A stretch of DNA of 34,706 nucleotides from an uncultured Brevundimonas sp. (GCF_943913055.1 NZ_CALTWS010000002.1:1-34706); one strand, 5' to 3'. Counted from the first letter of the stretch, positions 13,830-23,042 are shown. The notes: generated from the sequence alone by a model not told the origin. Numbers and translations: made by a program.

Positions 13830-15131
13830 GTGAACCTCCGCTCGCCCGCCTTTGCCATCCTGTTCTGCGTCAGCCTGATCGCGGCGGCGGGCAATATGGC
13901 ATTGCAGTCGGTGCTGCCCAATATCGGACGGGCGTTCGAGTTGCGCGATACGCTGGTGTCCGCCGCCTTCGCCATATCGGCCCTGATGTGGACGGTCGCC
14001 TCGCCCTTCTGGGCGCGGCTGTCGGACCGGCTGGGGCGCAAGAAGGTCATGATGATCGGGCTGACGGGGTTCGTCCTGTCGATGACCGGTTTCGGCCTGG
14101 CGACAACGGCCGGACTGGAGCGTTGGCTGGGCGTGGGCCTGGCCTTTGCCCTGATGGCGATCGCGCGGACGATCTATGGCGTGTTCGGCTCGGCCGCCCC
14201 GATCGCCTCGCAAGCCTATGTGGCTGATCGCACCACGCCGGAACAGCGGACGCAGGCCATGTCGCTGCTCGCTTCGGCGCAAGGACTGGGCACGGTCATC
14301 GGCCCCACCCTGGCCCCCCTGTTCGTTCTGCCGCTGGTCGGTCTGGCCGGACCCATGTACGGGTTCGCGGCCATGGGTCTGATCGCCCTGATCGTCGTCT
14401 GGCGGCGTCTGCCCAGCGGCGATGTGGTCCGCACCCCCTCGCCCAGCGGGCGGCGCGACACGACCGGCAAGGGCTTGTGGAAGGACCCGCGCGTTCGGGA
14501 CTATCTGCTGTACGGCCTGCTGATCACCGGGGCCCAGGCGATCAATATCTCGGTCCTGGGCTTTCACATCATCGACGAACTGGCGGTGACGGGCACCCAG
14601 GCGGCCGATACCCAGCCCTTCATCGCCTTGGCCATGTTTGCGGGCGCGGCGGCGACGCTTCTGGCGCAATGGGGGCTGATCCCGCTCCTGAAGCTGCAGC
14701 CGCGTGACCTGATGCGCTGGGGGGCCGGGCTGGCTCTGGTCGGCAATCTGCTCAGCATCGCCTCGCCCGGCTACTATGGCGTGGTCATGGGCTATGCCGT
14801 GGTGTCGATGGGCGTCGGCTTTGCCCGGCCCGGCTTCACCGCCGGATCGTCCCTGGCCGTGGGCAGTCACGAACAGGGCGCGGTCGCCGGGCTGATGATG
14901 TCGCTGGCCGGCCTCAGCTTCCTGGCCCCGCCCGTGATCGGGGTGGCGCTGTACGAACTGGCCGAGCCCGGCCCCTTCATCGCCAATGCCGTGATGCTGG
15001 CGGTGGCCACCCTGTTATGCTTCGTCAGCCCGCGCCTGCGCGTCGGGCCCAAAGACCTGCCGGGCCGCGACGAGACGCCATCGGCTGACACGCCCCCGGC
15101 GTCGCAGCCTGGCCCTGAGGGCAATCGCTGA
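13830..15131 (+). CDS. MFS transporter (TetA/DHA1-like)
   Basis: The protein has 433 residues from the GTG at 13830, with about 12 hydrophobic helices. The motif-A loop FWARLSDRLGRKKVM lies between helices 2 and 3. SQAYVADRTTPEQRTQAMSLL and LGTVIGPTLAPLF match the TetA-like drug/H+ antiporter branch. A charged C-terminal tail follows the last helix. Function is probably proton-driven export of a small hydrophobic compound, but no substrate is shown. A very long antisense frame over it is a codon-bias shadow. Confidence 0.88.
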   Translation: MNLRSPAFAILFCVSLIAAAGNMALQSVLPNIGRAFELRDTLVSAAFAISALMWTVASPFWARLSDRLGRKKVMMIGLTGFVLSMTGFGLATTAGLERWLGVGLAFALMAIARTIYGVFGSAAPIASQAYVADRTTPEQRTQAMSLLASAQGLGTVIGPTLAPLFVLPLVGLAGPMYGFAAMGLIALIVVWRRLPSGDVVRTPSPSGRRDTTGKGLWKDPRVRDYLLYGLLITGAQAINISVLGFHIIDELAVTGTQAADTQPFIALAMFAGAAATLLAQWGLIPLLKLQPRDLMRWGAGLALVGNLLSIASPGYYGVVMGYAVVSMGVGFARPGFTAGSSLAVGSHEQGAVAGLMMSLAGLSFLAPPVIGVALYELAEPGPFIANAVMLAVATLLCFVSPRLRVGPKDLPGRDETPSADTPPASQPGPEGNR

Positions 15132-15167
15132 CTTTAACTTGCCCGGAAGTCGTGCCAGATCAGCGGC

Positions 15168-15602
15168 ATGACCCAGACCGCACGTATCGAGAAACGCTTC
15201 GGCATTCAGGCCCCCGTCGACCGGATCTGGGCCGTCATCGAACAGTTGGACAGCTGGCACCGCTGGAATCCGATCGAAAAGGACATCAGCGGCACCATCG
15301 CCTTCGGCGGCAAGCTGGCCCTGACGGAAACCCTTCCCGGTGCAGCCCCGCGTCAGGTGGAGGCGACTGTCAGCGACTGGCAACCCAATTCCCAGCTGGT
15401 CTGGACCGAAAAGCGCGGCCTCTGGTTCCAGTCGCTGCGTTATTTCGAAATCGAGGAACTGGAGCCGGGCAGCAGCATAGTCGCCAACGGCTACATCTTC
15501 ACCGGCCTGCGCGGCGAGATGCATTTCGACAAGCACAAGAAGACCTTGCGTGGAGCCGTCGAAGCCGTGGCCGAGGGCTGGCGTTCGGCCATTCAGGTCT
15601 GA
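15168..15602 (+). CDS. SRPBCC (START-like) domain protein
   Basis: This 144-residue protein is a single SRPBCC domain. It begins with IEKRFGIQAPVDRIWAVIEQLDSWHRWNP, the polyketide-cyclase/START-like opening with a helix and a Trp-rich turn, and it ends with the long C-terminal helix (HKKTLRGAVEAVAEGWRSAI). SRPBCC domains bind hydrophobic ligands in a deep cavity. The ligand is unknown. It lies 36 bp after the MFS gene and converges on tadC across the tandem repeat array. Confidence 0.8.
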   Translation: MTQTARIEKRFGIQAPVDRIWAVIEQLDSWHRWNPIEKDISGTIAFGGKLALTETLPGAAPRQVEATVSDWQPNSQLVWTEKRGLWFQSLRYFEIEELEPGSSIVANGYIFTGLRGEMHFDKHKKTLRGAVEAVAEGWRSAIQV

Positions 15603-15610
15603 CGCCGGAC

Positions 15611-15721
15611 CAGCCGCACTTGGCCCCCAGGCTGCCCTCGGTCAGCCGCCCTTCGCCCCCAGGCTGACCTTGGTCAGCCGCCCTTCGCCCCCAGGCTGAC
15701 CTTGGTCAGCCGCCCTTCGCC
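15611..15721. repeat. 32-bp tandem repeat array overlapping the end of tadC
   Basis: Two identical 32-bp units (15643-15674, 15675-15706) follow a degenerate unit (15611-15642), and a 15-bp partial unit (15707-15721) lies in the tadC coding end. Each perfect unit junction contains GGCTGACC-TT-GGTCAGCC, an 8-bp stem with a 2-nt loop. The tadC stop codon is within one such stem. It looks like duplication of the tadC 3' end together with its hairpin terminator. Confidence 0.9.
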
Positions 15722-16692
15722 ATCGTGTCCTGGATGCTGATGATCGCCGGCGTCAGGATGACGATGAACAGCACCGGCAGGAAGAACAGGATCATCGGCA
15801 CCGTCAGCTTGGCGGGCAGGGCGGCCGCCTTCTTTTCGGCGGCGGACAGGCGCAGGTCGCGGTTCTCCTTGGCCATGACCCGCAGCGCGGTCGACAACGG
15901 CGTACCGTAGGTTTCGGCCTGGGTCATGGCCGTGGCCACAGATTTGACGCCCGGATGGTTGGTCCGTTTGGCCAGTCCCTCATAGGCCATGCGCCGGTCC
16001 GGCAGATAGCTGAGCTCGGCCGACAGCAGGGTCAGTTCCTCGGCCAGATCGATGGATGACGAACCGATCTCCTGGCTGACCTTGGTGATGGCCGCCTCGA
16101 TCGACATGCCGGCCTCGACGCAGATCAGCAGCAGGTCCAGCGCATCCGGAAACGCCTGCATGATCGAGACGCGCCGCTTGGAGATGCGGTTCTGCAGATA
16201 GATGTTGGGCGCATAGAAGCCGATGGCTGCGGCAAAGATCACGATCCCGATGCGGATCGTCACCGGCAGGCCGAAGTCGTTCAGGACAAAGACATAGAGC
16301 GCCGCGATCGCCATCAGGACGAAAGGCATGGAAAAGCGGAAGAAGTAGAAGGTCGTCAGCGGCTTGGGCCCCCGGAAGCCGGCCTGGGCCATCTGCTCGG
16401 CGACCTTGGGGTCTTCCAGCATCTTGGTCAGGTTCAGCTTTTCGACCACGGTTTTCTTGAAGCCGTCGTCGGTGTGACGCAGGGTGCCGGGCGCGTTCTG
16501 GCTTGCGATGGCCTGGCGCGAACGGCGCTTCAGCTCATCGCGGCGCACGGCGACGGCCTGCATCCGGTTTTCCAGCTTCGCGCCCCCGCCTAACGAACCG
16601 AGCAGAGTGACAACCGTGGCAAACACCAGCACGCCTACGCCCAGGCTGAGCAGGTTCTGGATATCTGTGAAGAAGGCGATGACGCCGCTCAT
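15706..16692 (-). CDS. tadC: Flp pilus inner-membrane platform protein TadC (CpaH type)
   Basis: This 328-residue type II secretion F-domain protein works with TadB as the inner-membrane platform on which the CpaF ATPase acts. After an N-terminal hydrophobic segment (LGVGVLVFATVVTLLG) there is a cytoplasmic part, two membrane segments in the middle, the T2SSF core (FPDALDLLLICVEAGMSIEAAI, KVSQEIG, ELSYLPDRRMAYEGLAKRT, GTPLSTALRVMAKENRDLRLSAAEKKAA) and a final hydrophobic helix. The gene is 9 bp downstream of tadB. Its last codons lie inside the start of a tandem 32-bp repeat. Confidence 0.93.
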   Translation of the reverse strand: MSGVIAFFTDIQNLLSLGVGVLVFATVVTLLGSLGGGAKLENRMQAVAVRRDELKRRSRQAIASQNAPGTLRHTDDGFKKTVVEKLNLTKMLEDPKVAEQMAQAGFRGPKPLTTFYFFRFSMPFVLMAIAALYVFVLNDFGLPVTIRIGIVIFAAAIGFYAPNIYLQNRISKRRVSIMQAFPDALDLLLICVEAGMSIEAAITKVSQEIGSSSIDLAEELTLLSAELSYLPDRRMAYEGLAKRTNHPGVKSVATAMTQAETYGTPLSTALRVMAKENRDLRLSAAEKKAAALPAKLTVPMILFFLPVLFIVILTPAIISIQDTMAKGG

Positions 16693-16701
16693 GTCCGGCT
16701 C

Positions 16702-17679
16702 CTAGAACTTGAACGAAATCATCTTCTTCATCACGAAAACTCCCAGCGTCATCATCATGATGGCGATCAGCAGCATGAACTGACCGCGGGGATCGGTGAA
16801 GAGTTTGGACATGTAGTCGGGCGTCGTCAGACTGACCAGAATCATGACTGCGGGCGGGAGCGAGCCAATGATGCCGGCCGAGGCCGTGGCCTCGGATGAC
16901 AGCGCCTTGATCTTCTCGCCCATCATTCGGCGAGCGCGCAGCACGACCGACAGATTGTTGAGCGCTTCGGACAGGTTGCCGCCAGTCTTCTGCTGGATGG
17001 CGATCACGATGGCGAAGAATTTCAGCTCCGGCGTCGGCATGCGTTCGTACATCTTGTCGAGCGCCTGGCTGAGGGTGAGGCCGACACCCAAACCTTCGAC
17101 CAGCTTCTGAAATTCTGGCCCAAGCGGAAGCGGAGCTTCTTTGGCGATGATCTTGAAACAGTCGTGGACCGGCAGGCCGGACTTGATGCCGCGCACGATG
17201 ACGTCGACGGCGTCCGCAAAGGCCGCCGAGAATTTCGCCCGGCGACGCTTCCCGATGAAGCCGACGATCCAGCGAGGCAGGCCCAGGCCGACAACAAAGC
17301 CGATGCCCAGGCAGATGAAGATGTTCAGCCCCATGATCAGCGGCGGCAGCACGGAGACGACGCCGACGACGCCGCTCAGTATCCAGAACATGGCGACCGG
17401 CATCTTCAGCCCCGCCTGCTTGAGCTTGGCGGCGATGGTGATGCGGGCCTTGCGCTCGCGGCGCTCGGACTCCTGCAGTTGGAGCATGATCTGCTTGCGG
17501 CGGGCCTCGGGCGTATTGGCCGCCGCAGCCTTGCGCGCTGCGGCGTTGCCGCTGCTGGATCCGGTAAAGGTCTGGGCCCGTTTCAGGGCCTGATCGCTGG
17601 AATCGCCGCCGCCCACGAAGGCCCAGCCCAGGCCGCCGATGGTGATGAAGGCCAGAACGGCGGCAAGGATCGGCAGCAT
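16702..17679 (-). CDS. tadB: Flp pilus inner-membrane platform protein TadB (CpaG type)
   Basis: This 325-residue protein has the second T2SSF platform domain of the locus. An N-terminal membrane helix (ILAAVLAFITIGGLGWAFVGG) is followed by a charged linker, two membrane segments (LSGVVGVVSVLPPLIMGLNIFICLGIGFVVG), and the core RRAKFSAAFADAVDVIVRGIKSGLPVHDCF and TGGNLSEALNNLSVVLRARRMM. Two C-terminal hydrophobic segments end the protein. It is 6 bp from the cpaF stop and precedes tadC. TadB and TadC probably form a heteromer driving pilin insertion. Confidence 0.94.
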   Translation of the reverse strand: MLPILAAVLAFITIGGLGWAFVGGGDSSDQALKRAQTFTGSSSGNAAARKAAAANTPEARRKQIMLQLQESERRERKARITIAAKLKQAGLKMPVAMFWILSGVVGVVSVLPPLIMGLNIFICLGIGFVVGLGLPRWIVGFIGKRRRAKFSAAFADAVDVIVRGIKSGLPVHDCFKIIAKEAPLPLGPEFQKLVEGLGVGLTLSQALDKMYERMPTPELKFFAIVIAIQQKTGGNLSEALNNLSVVLRARRMMGEKIKALSSEATASAGIIGSLPPAVMILVSLTTPDYMSKLFTDPRGQFMLLIAIMMMTLGVFVMKKMISFKF

Positions 17680-17685
17680 GCTCTC

Positions 17686-19341
17686 TTACTCCGCCGCGTC
17701 CAGGGCCTCGGCCAGCTCGCGCTCCAGGCCGTAGTAGCGGGCGCGGTCCCAGAAGCGCGGGCGCGCGATGCCGGTCGAGCGGTGACGGCCGATGATCTTG
17801 CCGTGTTCGTCCTCGCCGGTGATCTCGTAGACGAACAGGTCCTGGGTCACGATCACGTCGCCTTCCAGACCGACCACCTCGGTGATGTGGGTGATCCGGC
17901 GCGAGCCGTCGCGCAGGCGGGCGGCCTGCACGATGACATCGACCGAGCCGACGATCATCTCGCGGATCGTCTTGGACGGCAGGCCGTAGCCGCCCATGGT
18001 GATCATGGATTCCATCCGGCTGATGGCCTCGCGCGGGCTGTTGGCGTGCAGCGTACCCATGGAGCCGTCGTGGCCGGTGTTCATGGCCTGCAACAGGTCG
18101 AAAGCCTCGGGCCCGCGCACCTCGCCGACGATGATGCGCTCTGGCCGCATCCGCAGGCAGTTCTTGACCAGATCCCGCATGGTGATCGTGCCCTGACCTT
18201 CCAGATTGGGCGGGCGGGTTTCGAGGCGGACCACATGCGGCTGCTGCAGCTGCAGTTCGGCGGCGTCCTCGCAGGTGATGACCCGCTCGGTCGGGTCGAT
18301 GAAGGCGGTCAGGGTGTTCAGTAGAGTGGTCTTGCCGGAACCCGTACCGCCCGAAATGACCAGATTGCATCGCGACGCGCCGATGACGCCCAGCACCCGG
18401 GCGCCCTCCGGACTGATGGAGGCGAACTCCACCAGGTTCTTCATCGTCAGCTTGTCTTTCTTGAATTTCCGGATCGTCAGCGTCGGGCCATCGATGGCCA
18501 GCGGCGGGGCGATGACGTTGACGCGGCTGCCGTCGGCCAGGCGGGCGTCGCAGATCGGGCTCGATTCATCGACGCGACGACCGACCTGCGACACGATCCG
18601 CTGGCAGATGTTCATCAGCTGGGCATTGTCGCGGAAACGGATGTTGGTCAGCTGGACCTTGCCGTTGACCTCGATGAAGACCCGGCCCGCGCCATTGACC
18701 ATGATGTCGGCGATGTCGTCGCGGCTCAGCAGCGGCTCCAGCGGGCCATAGCCCAAGACGTCGTTGACGATGTCCTGAACCAGATGCTCCTGCTCGGCCA
18801 CCGACATGGAGACGTTCTTGATCGCCACCAGCTCGGCGACGATGTCGCGGATTTCCTCCGCCGCCGCCTTGGCCTCCAGACCGGCCAGCTGGGCCAGGTC
18901 GATGGTGTTCATCAGGGCGTTGAAGATCGTCGTCTTGGTGGCGTGGTAATAGTCGGACTGCTCGCGCACGATCTCGGCGACGGCACCGGCCTTCTTCAGC
19001 TGTTCGAAGCCGGGCGTGGACTTCGGACCGGGTCCGTCCTTTGGCTTGGCCTCAACCTCGCGCGGACGATTGGCCAGGGCATCCAGCCGGTCGGCGGCCT
19101 CTGAGGCCGGCTTGGCGGCGTAACTGTCTTTCTTGCGCTGCTGAACGTCGGCGGCAGCGATGGACTCGGTGCTGCCGAAAGCGAAAGCCTGTGGCTGGGT
19201 TGACGGAGCCTCGTCCAGCATCAGGTCGTCGTTGCCGCCGATCACCGGCTTGGGCATCGCTGCCATGCCGGGTGCAGACGATGGCGCACGCGCTGCAGCG
19301 GGCGGGGGGCTGCCGGGCTGACCTGTACGCTTGCCGAACAC
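17686..19341 (-). CDS. cpaF: Flp pilus assembly ATPase CpaF/TadA
   Basis: This 551-residue secretion ATPase powers Flp pilus assembly (and retraction in Caulobacter). An Ala/Pro-rich N-terminal tail of about 110 residues precedes the conserved part. Motifs in order: YGPLEPLL near 198, Walker A GGTGSGKTT at 331-339, Asp box CEDAAEL at 357, Walker B RIIVGEVRG at 402-410, and His box GTLHANSPREA at about 429-439. All catalytic motifs look intact. The ATG at 19341 is 3 bp from the cpaE stop, so translation is probably coupled. Confidence 0.97.
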   Translation of the reverse strand: MFGKRTGQPGSPPPAAARAPSSAPGMAAMPKPVIGGNDDLMLDEAPSTQPQAFAFGSTESIAAADVQQRKKDSYAAKPASEAADRLDALANRPREVEAKPKDGPGPKSTPGFEQLKKAGAVAEIVREQSDYYHATKTTIFNALMNTIDLAQLAGLEAKAAAEEIRDIVAELVAIKNVSMSVAEQEHLVQDIVNDVLGYGPLEPLLSRDDIADIMVNGAGRVFIEVNGKVQLTNIRFRDNAQLMNICQRIVSQVGRRVDESSPICDARLADGSRVNVIAPPLAIDGPTLTIRKFKKDKLTMKNLVEFASISPEGARVLGVIGASRCNLVISGGTGSGKTTLLNTLTAFIDPTERVITCEDAAELQLQQPHVVRLETRPPNLEGQGTITMRDLVKNCLRMRPERIIVGEVRGPEAFDLLQAMNTGHDGSMGTLHANSPREAISRMESMITMGGYGLPSKTIREMIVGSVDVIVQAARLRDGSRRITHITEVVGLEGDVIVTQDLFVYEITGEDEHGKIIGRHRSTGIARPRFWDRARYYGLERELAEALDAAE

Positions 19342-19344
19342 GGA

Positions 19345-20970
19345 TCAGGACTTCTTCTTGAACAGGCCGGCAAACAGCGACTTGCCGGCGGGCTTGGAAC
19401 CGCCAGGCGCGGGCAGGGCTCGCATCTTCGAGGGCTGTGCCTGCGGCAGTTCGCGTTGCGAGACGATCTGGGCCAGGGTCTGGAAGGCTTCCGCCGCCTT
19501 GGACTTGGCTCCGGCGTCCACGATCATCTGGCCGTTATTGGCGGCGGTACCGAAGGTCTTGGGGTCGAAGGGGATGATCAGGCTGGGGTGAACGCCCAAG
19601 GCCGCGCCGAACTCCTTGGCGGGAATTTCGGGGCGACCGGGCACGCCGACCTGGTTCAGCACCAAGCGCGGTGGCGCGTCATTGGGACGCCCCTGGCGGA
19701 TCAGGTCCATCATGTTCTTGGCATTGCGCAGACTGGCCAGATCGGGCGTGGCCACCACCACGACTTCGTCTGCCGTGATCAGGGTGCGACGCATCCAGCC
19801 CGACCAGACGTGCGGCAGATCCAGGATGACGAACGGAGCCGTCGAGCGGATCTGGCTCGTGACCTCCTCGAACGCATCGGCCGAGATGTCCCAGTCGGTG
19901 TCGAGCGTGGCGGGGGCCGCAAACAGGCTCAGCTTGTCGGTGCAGCGGACCATCATCCGGTCCAGCAAGGTCGCGTCCAGCCGGTCCGGCTGGGTCAGGG
20001 CGTCGGCCACACCGTTCAGCGGGTCCTGATTGAAGTCTAGCCCGGCGGTGCCGAACGGCAGGTCGTAGTCGACAATGACCGTATTGGCCCCGATCTTTTC
20101 GCTGATCGCATAGGCGGTGTTGTGCGCGACCGAGCTTGCCCCCGACCCCCCGCGCGCGCCGACGAAGGCGATCGAGCGACCGATGAAGGGCTGGGCGGGA
20201 TCGGCGAACAGGCCGCCGATGGCGGTGATCAGCTGCAGCGGTTGCAGCGGCGCGACCAGATATTCGCTCACGCCGCGCCGCATCAGTTCACGGAACAGGA
20301 GAATGTCGTTGGTCGGGCCGACGACCACGACCTTGGTGCCCGCGTCGCAGACCTCAGCCAGTTGGTCGACTTCCCACAGCAGGCGCTGAGGATCGCTCAG
20401 GCATTCGACGACGATCAGGGGCGGTGTGGGTTCATGCTGATAGGCCTCGACGGCGGCCGGTATGCCGCCGATGCGGATCTGGGTCGTGGCGCGCGACAAG
20501 CGCCGGTCCTGGCCCGCGCGCTCTGCAGCGGCCAGGGTATCCTGACGCTCGGCAAAGACGTGGATGGCAATGCGCGGGACCAGGACCTCGGGCGTCACGC
20601 TCATGGCCACGGGCGGCGAGAAGGCGGCCGTGGCACCTGCGACCATGTCGCCGACGGGATCGAAGCCGCCCGCCTCGACCGAAGAGCGAGAGTCCATTGG
20701 CGGAGGCACATCCAGAGCACGCACCGGAGCAAGGCTCTGGCCAGGATCCGCGGGTGGGGGTGGCGGAACCGGCATCACAGGGGCCACGGGTGCACTTCCG
20801 GTCGGTGCGGTGAATCGCAGCGGCTGACGCTGATCGACGCCGGGCTCCTCCGGTGCCACGACCATGCCATTGGGTGCGGAGGGCGACGGCGTCGGCTGGT
20901 CGTGGCCCATGTCCAGATCGAAGTCCTCGTCGAAATCTTCGAAGGCGCGGGGCGCGAAGGCGTTGCTCAT
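19345..20970 (-). CDS. cpaE: pilus assembly/localisation protein CpaE
   Basis: This 541-residue protein guides pilus machinery to the pole in Caulobacter. The first 150 residues are a low-complexity acidic and proline-rich tail. A receiver-like domain follows (PPLIVVECLSDPQRLLWEVDQLAEVCDAGTKVVVVGPTNDI). A MinD/ParA-like ATPase domain comes next, with AFVGARGGSGASSVAHN in the P-loop position. That loop lacks both the signature and the usual catalytic lysine, so ATP use may differ; CpaE proteins are known to be atypical here. The C-terminal tail is proline-rich with a Lys-rich end. Spacing to cpaD and cpaF is 3 bp each. Confidence 0.95.
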   Translation of the reverse strand: MSNAFAPRAFEDFDEDFDLDMGHDQPTPSPSAPNGMVVAPEEPGVDQRQPLRFTAPTGSAPVAPVMPVPPPPPADPGQSLAPVRALDVPPPMDSRSSVEAGGFDPVGDMVAGATAAFSPPVAMSVTPEVLVPRIAIHVFAERQDTLAAAERAGQDRRLSRATTQIRIGGIPAAVEAYQHEPTPPLIVVECLSDPQRLLWEVDQLAEVCDAGTKVVVVGPTNDILLFRELMRRGVSEYLVAPLQPLQLITAIGGLFADPAQPFIGRSIAFVGARGGSGASSVAHNTAYAISEKIGANTVIVDYDLPFGTAGLDFNQDPLNGVADALTQPDRLDATLLDRMMVRCTDKLSLFAAPATLDTDWDISADAFEEVTSQIRSTAPFVILDLPHVWSGWMRRTLITADEVVVVATPDLASLRNAKNMMDLIRQGRPNDAPPRLVLNQVGVPGRPEIPAKEFGAALGVHPSLIIPFDPKTFGTAANNGQMIVDAGAKSKAAEAFQTLAQIVSQRELPQAQPSKMRALPAPGGSKPAGKSLFAGLFKKKS

Positions 20971-20973
20971 GAC

Positions 20974-21648
20974 CTATTCCACCGCTCTGGAAATACGACC
21001 CGACACCAGGGTTTCCTGCTCGGCAGCCGTCTGCTCGCCCTGGCGATAGCGACTGAAGACCACGGCGGCCCGGCCGCTGTCCGCCGGCTGGAAGGTTCTG
21101 GGGCCACGAATGTCGCGCGGATCGGCGATCTGGGCGGCCATGTTGGCGGTGACGGCACAACCGAAACCGCCCGTGGGCAGGTTCGAGTATCGGCTGGACA
21201 GGTTGCGCGGCTCGGCCGAGCAGTCGGGGATGTGGGCCCGCAAGACCTCGAACCCTGCCAGTACGGGTGCGCGCGGATCGGGTGCGTCGTAGCCGACGAC
21301 CTGGATCATCTGGCCCGGCACGCCCATCGCCTGAACCGCATCGCGCATGGCATAGGCCTGGGCAGAGGTGACGGGGTCGTTCCCGGTCGGGGCTTCGATA
21401 CGCAGGACCGAGGCCTGCTCGGCTCCGAACCGCGAAACCAGGCTTCTGAGCGCCTCATGCTGATTGGCCGACAGGCCCTGTTCGTGGACGGCCAGGGCGA
21501 TACGATCCACGCCCGGCTCCACCTGAAGAACATATTGCGACAGCGGCGTCACGGGTGCGACATTCATCTGACCTGTCGTGGCGGCGGCACAGCTGCTCAG
21601 GACCAGGGCTGCGGCCAGGACGAAGGCGTGTTTCACGGCGGACCTCAT
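20974..21648 (-). CDS. cpaD: pilus assembly lipoprotein CpaD
   Basis: This 224-residue protein starts with a lipoprotein signal (HAFVLAAALVLSSCAAA; lipobox LSSC), so it is anchored in the outer membrane, where CpaD supports the CpaC secretin. The CpaD signature is at the C-terminal side: SSRYSNLPTGGFGCAVTANMAAQIADPRDIRGPR. The middle has the alternating beta pattern ASVLRIEAPTGNDPVTSAQAYAM. The ATG at 21648 overlaps the cpaC stop (ATGA). The conserved order cpaC-cpaD-cpaE supports the assignment. Confidence 0.93.
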   Translation of the reverse strand: MRSAVKHAFVLAAALVLSSCAAATTGQMNVAPVTPLSQYVLQVEPGVDRIALAVHEQGLSANQHEALRSLVSRFGAEQASVLRIEAPTGNDPVTSAQAYAMRDAVQAMGVPGQMIQVVGYDAPDPRAPVLAGFEVLRAHIPDCSAEPRNLSSRYSNLPTGGFGCAVTANMAAQIADPRDIRGPRTFQPADSGRAAVVFSRYRQGEQTAAEQETLVSGRISRAVE

Positions 21649-23042
21649 TCGATCACATATCCCACAGGCCCGGACCAGCCGGCGTCGGGAGCGGCGGTAT
21701 TGGCGGCGGCGCGGCCGTATCGCTGGTTCAGCTGGCCGAACAGCAGGGTCTGGGCGTCGTTGGCGATAACCAGGCCGTCAGCCGGGGTCTGCAGATTCCC
21801 TGGCGACGTCGGCGACACGATGAAGGCCTCCAGCACGATGACCAGTTCGGTCTCGCCGCTGATATAGTCCCGCGACCGGAACAGGGCTCCCAGGACCGGT
21901 ACGGACCCCAGGCCGGGCAGCTGGTCGATGTTCTGGCGCAGATCCTCGCGAAGCAGACCCGCAATCATCAGCGATCCACCCGAAGGCAGCTCGACCGTCG
22001 AAGAGGCGCGACGCACGTTCAGGGCCGGGATGACCAGGGCGTTGTCTGCCGTCCCACCAAGGGTGAAGGCCCCCGATGTCGTCAGCTCCGACACCTCGGT
22101 CGACAGTTGCAGGGAGATACGCCCTTCGGACAGGACCACGGGCCTGAAGGCCAGGCGGACCCCGTAAGGCTTGAACTCGATCTGGATGTTGCCGTCACGG
22201 TCGCGGCCGACCGGCACGGGAAACTCGCCCCCGGCCAGGAATTCGCCGCTTTCGCCATTGACGGCGGTGACATTGGGCTCGGCCAGGATGCGAACCAGCC
22301 CGGCGCGCTCGAACGCCCTCAGGCTGGTGTTCAGCGATCCGTCGTTGTAGCCCAGAACGCCGCCGCCCAGCTGGCTGCCCGCCACGGCGAAGGTGGCGTT
22401 CTGGGTAAAGCGCAGGCCGTCGCCGACGCCCTGGACCAGAGCATTGACGTCGACGCCCAGTTGTTTGATCGCCGTGCGCTGGACCTCGATGACGCGGGCC
22501 TTGACCATCACCTGATCGGAGCCGGCGATCGTCATCATGTTGATGACCTTTTCCGGTGCCGACACGAAGGCGCGGGCCACCTGGGTGGCGCGATCCGCCT
22601 CGCCTGGACTGCCGACCGGACCGGTCAGGATGATGCTGTCATTCACCGCCTCGGCCTGGACGCGCGAGCCGGGCATGACCCGCGCCAGGGTGTCCTGCAG
22701 GGCCGAGACGCCCGCATCGACGCGGATGCGCAGCGACAGGATGGTCCGGCCCGAGGCATCCAGGACCACGGCGTCCGTCTCGCCGGGTTGCAAGCCGATG
22801 ATGGTGATGCGGCGCGGCGAATGCAGCATGGCCTCGGCCACGACCGGATTGGGCACGATCACATCGCGCGCATCGGCCGGCAGATCGACGGCCATGGACG
22901 ATCCGCGCGGCAGGTTGATCAGCTGCGCCCCGGACCCCATCGGCAAGGCGGATCGGGATTGTGCCTGGGCCGGCGCCGACAAGGCAGGAAGGACGGCTGT
23001 GACGGTCAGGACCGCCAGGCAGCCTGCGAGAATGCGCTTCAT
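21645..23042 (-). CDS. cpaC: Flp pilus outer-membrane secretin CpaC
   Basis: This 465-residue protein forms the outer-membrane pilus channel. It has a signal peptide (about 1-27), an N-terminal pilus domain (INLPRGSSMAVDLPADARDVIVPNPVVAEAM), a BON-like segment (AGVSALQDTLARVMPGSRV) and the secretin core with VMVKARVIEVQRTAIKQLGV, LAEPNVTAVNGESGEFLAGGEFPVPV, VPALNVRRASSTVELPSGGSLMIAGLL and the GSVPVLGALFRSRDY motif. Length is typical. It overlaps both neighbours by 4 bp. The pilus domain is also found alone in the divergent gene at 25177. Confidence 0.95.
   Translation of the reverse strand: MKRILAGCLAVLTVTAVLPALSAPAQAQSRSALPMGSGAQLINLPRGSSMAVDLPADARDVIVPNPVVAEAMLHSPRRITIIGLQPGETDAVVLDASGRTILSLRIRVDAGVSALQDTLARVMPGSRVQAEAVNDSIILTGPVGSPGEADRATQVARAFVSAPEKVINMMTIAGSDQVMVKARVIEVQRTAIKQLGVDVNALVQGVGDGLRFTQNATFAVAGSQLGGGVLGYNDGSLNTSLRAFERAGLVRILAEPNVTAVNGESGEFLAGGEFPVPVGRDRDGNIQIEFKPYGVRLAFRPVVLSEGRISLQLSTEVSELTTSGAFTLGGTADNALVIPALNVRRASSTVELPSGGSLMIAGLLREDLRQNIDQLPGLGSVPVLGALFRSRDYISGETELVIVLEAFIVSPTSPGNLQTPADGLVIANDAQTLLFGQLNQRYGRAAANTAAPDAGWSGPVGYVIE

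Noticed and set aside
13335..14870. 511-residue minus-strand frame opposite the ferredoxin and MFS genes
   Set aside because: It is antisense to clear genes, rich in Gln/Arg/Gly/Asp as expected of a codon-bias shadow, with no domain.
15611..15721. CRISPR array
   Set aside because: Units are direct tandem copies without unique spacers and extend into tadC coding sequence; no cas genes are present.
17164..18324. 386-residue plus-strand frame opposite tadB and cpaF
   Set aside because: Antisense to conserved Tad genes; no motif or start signal.
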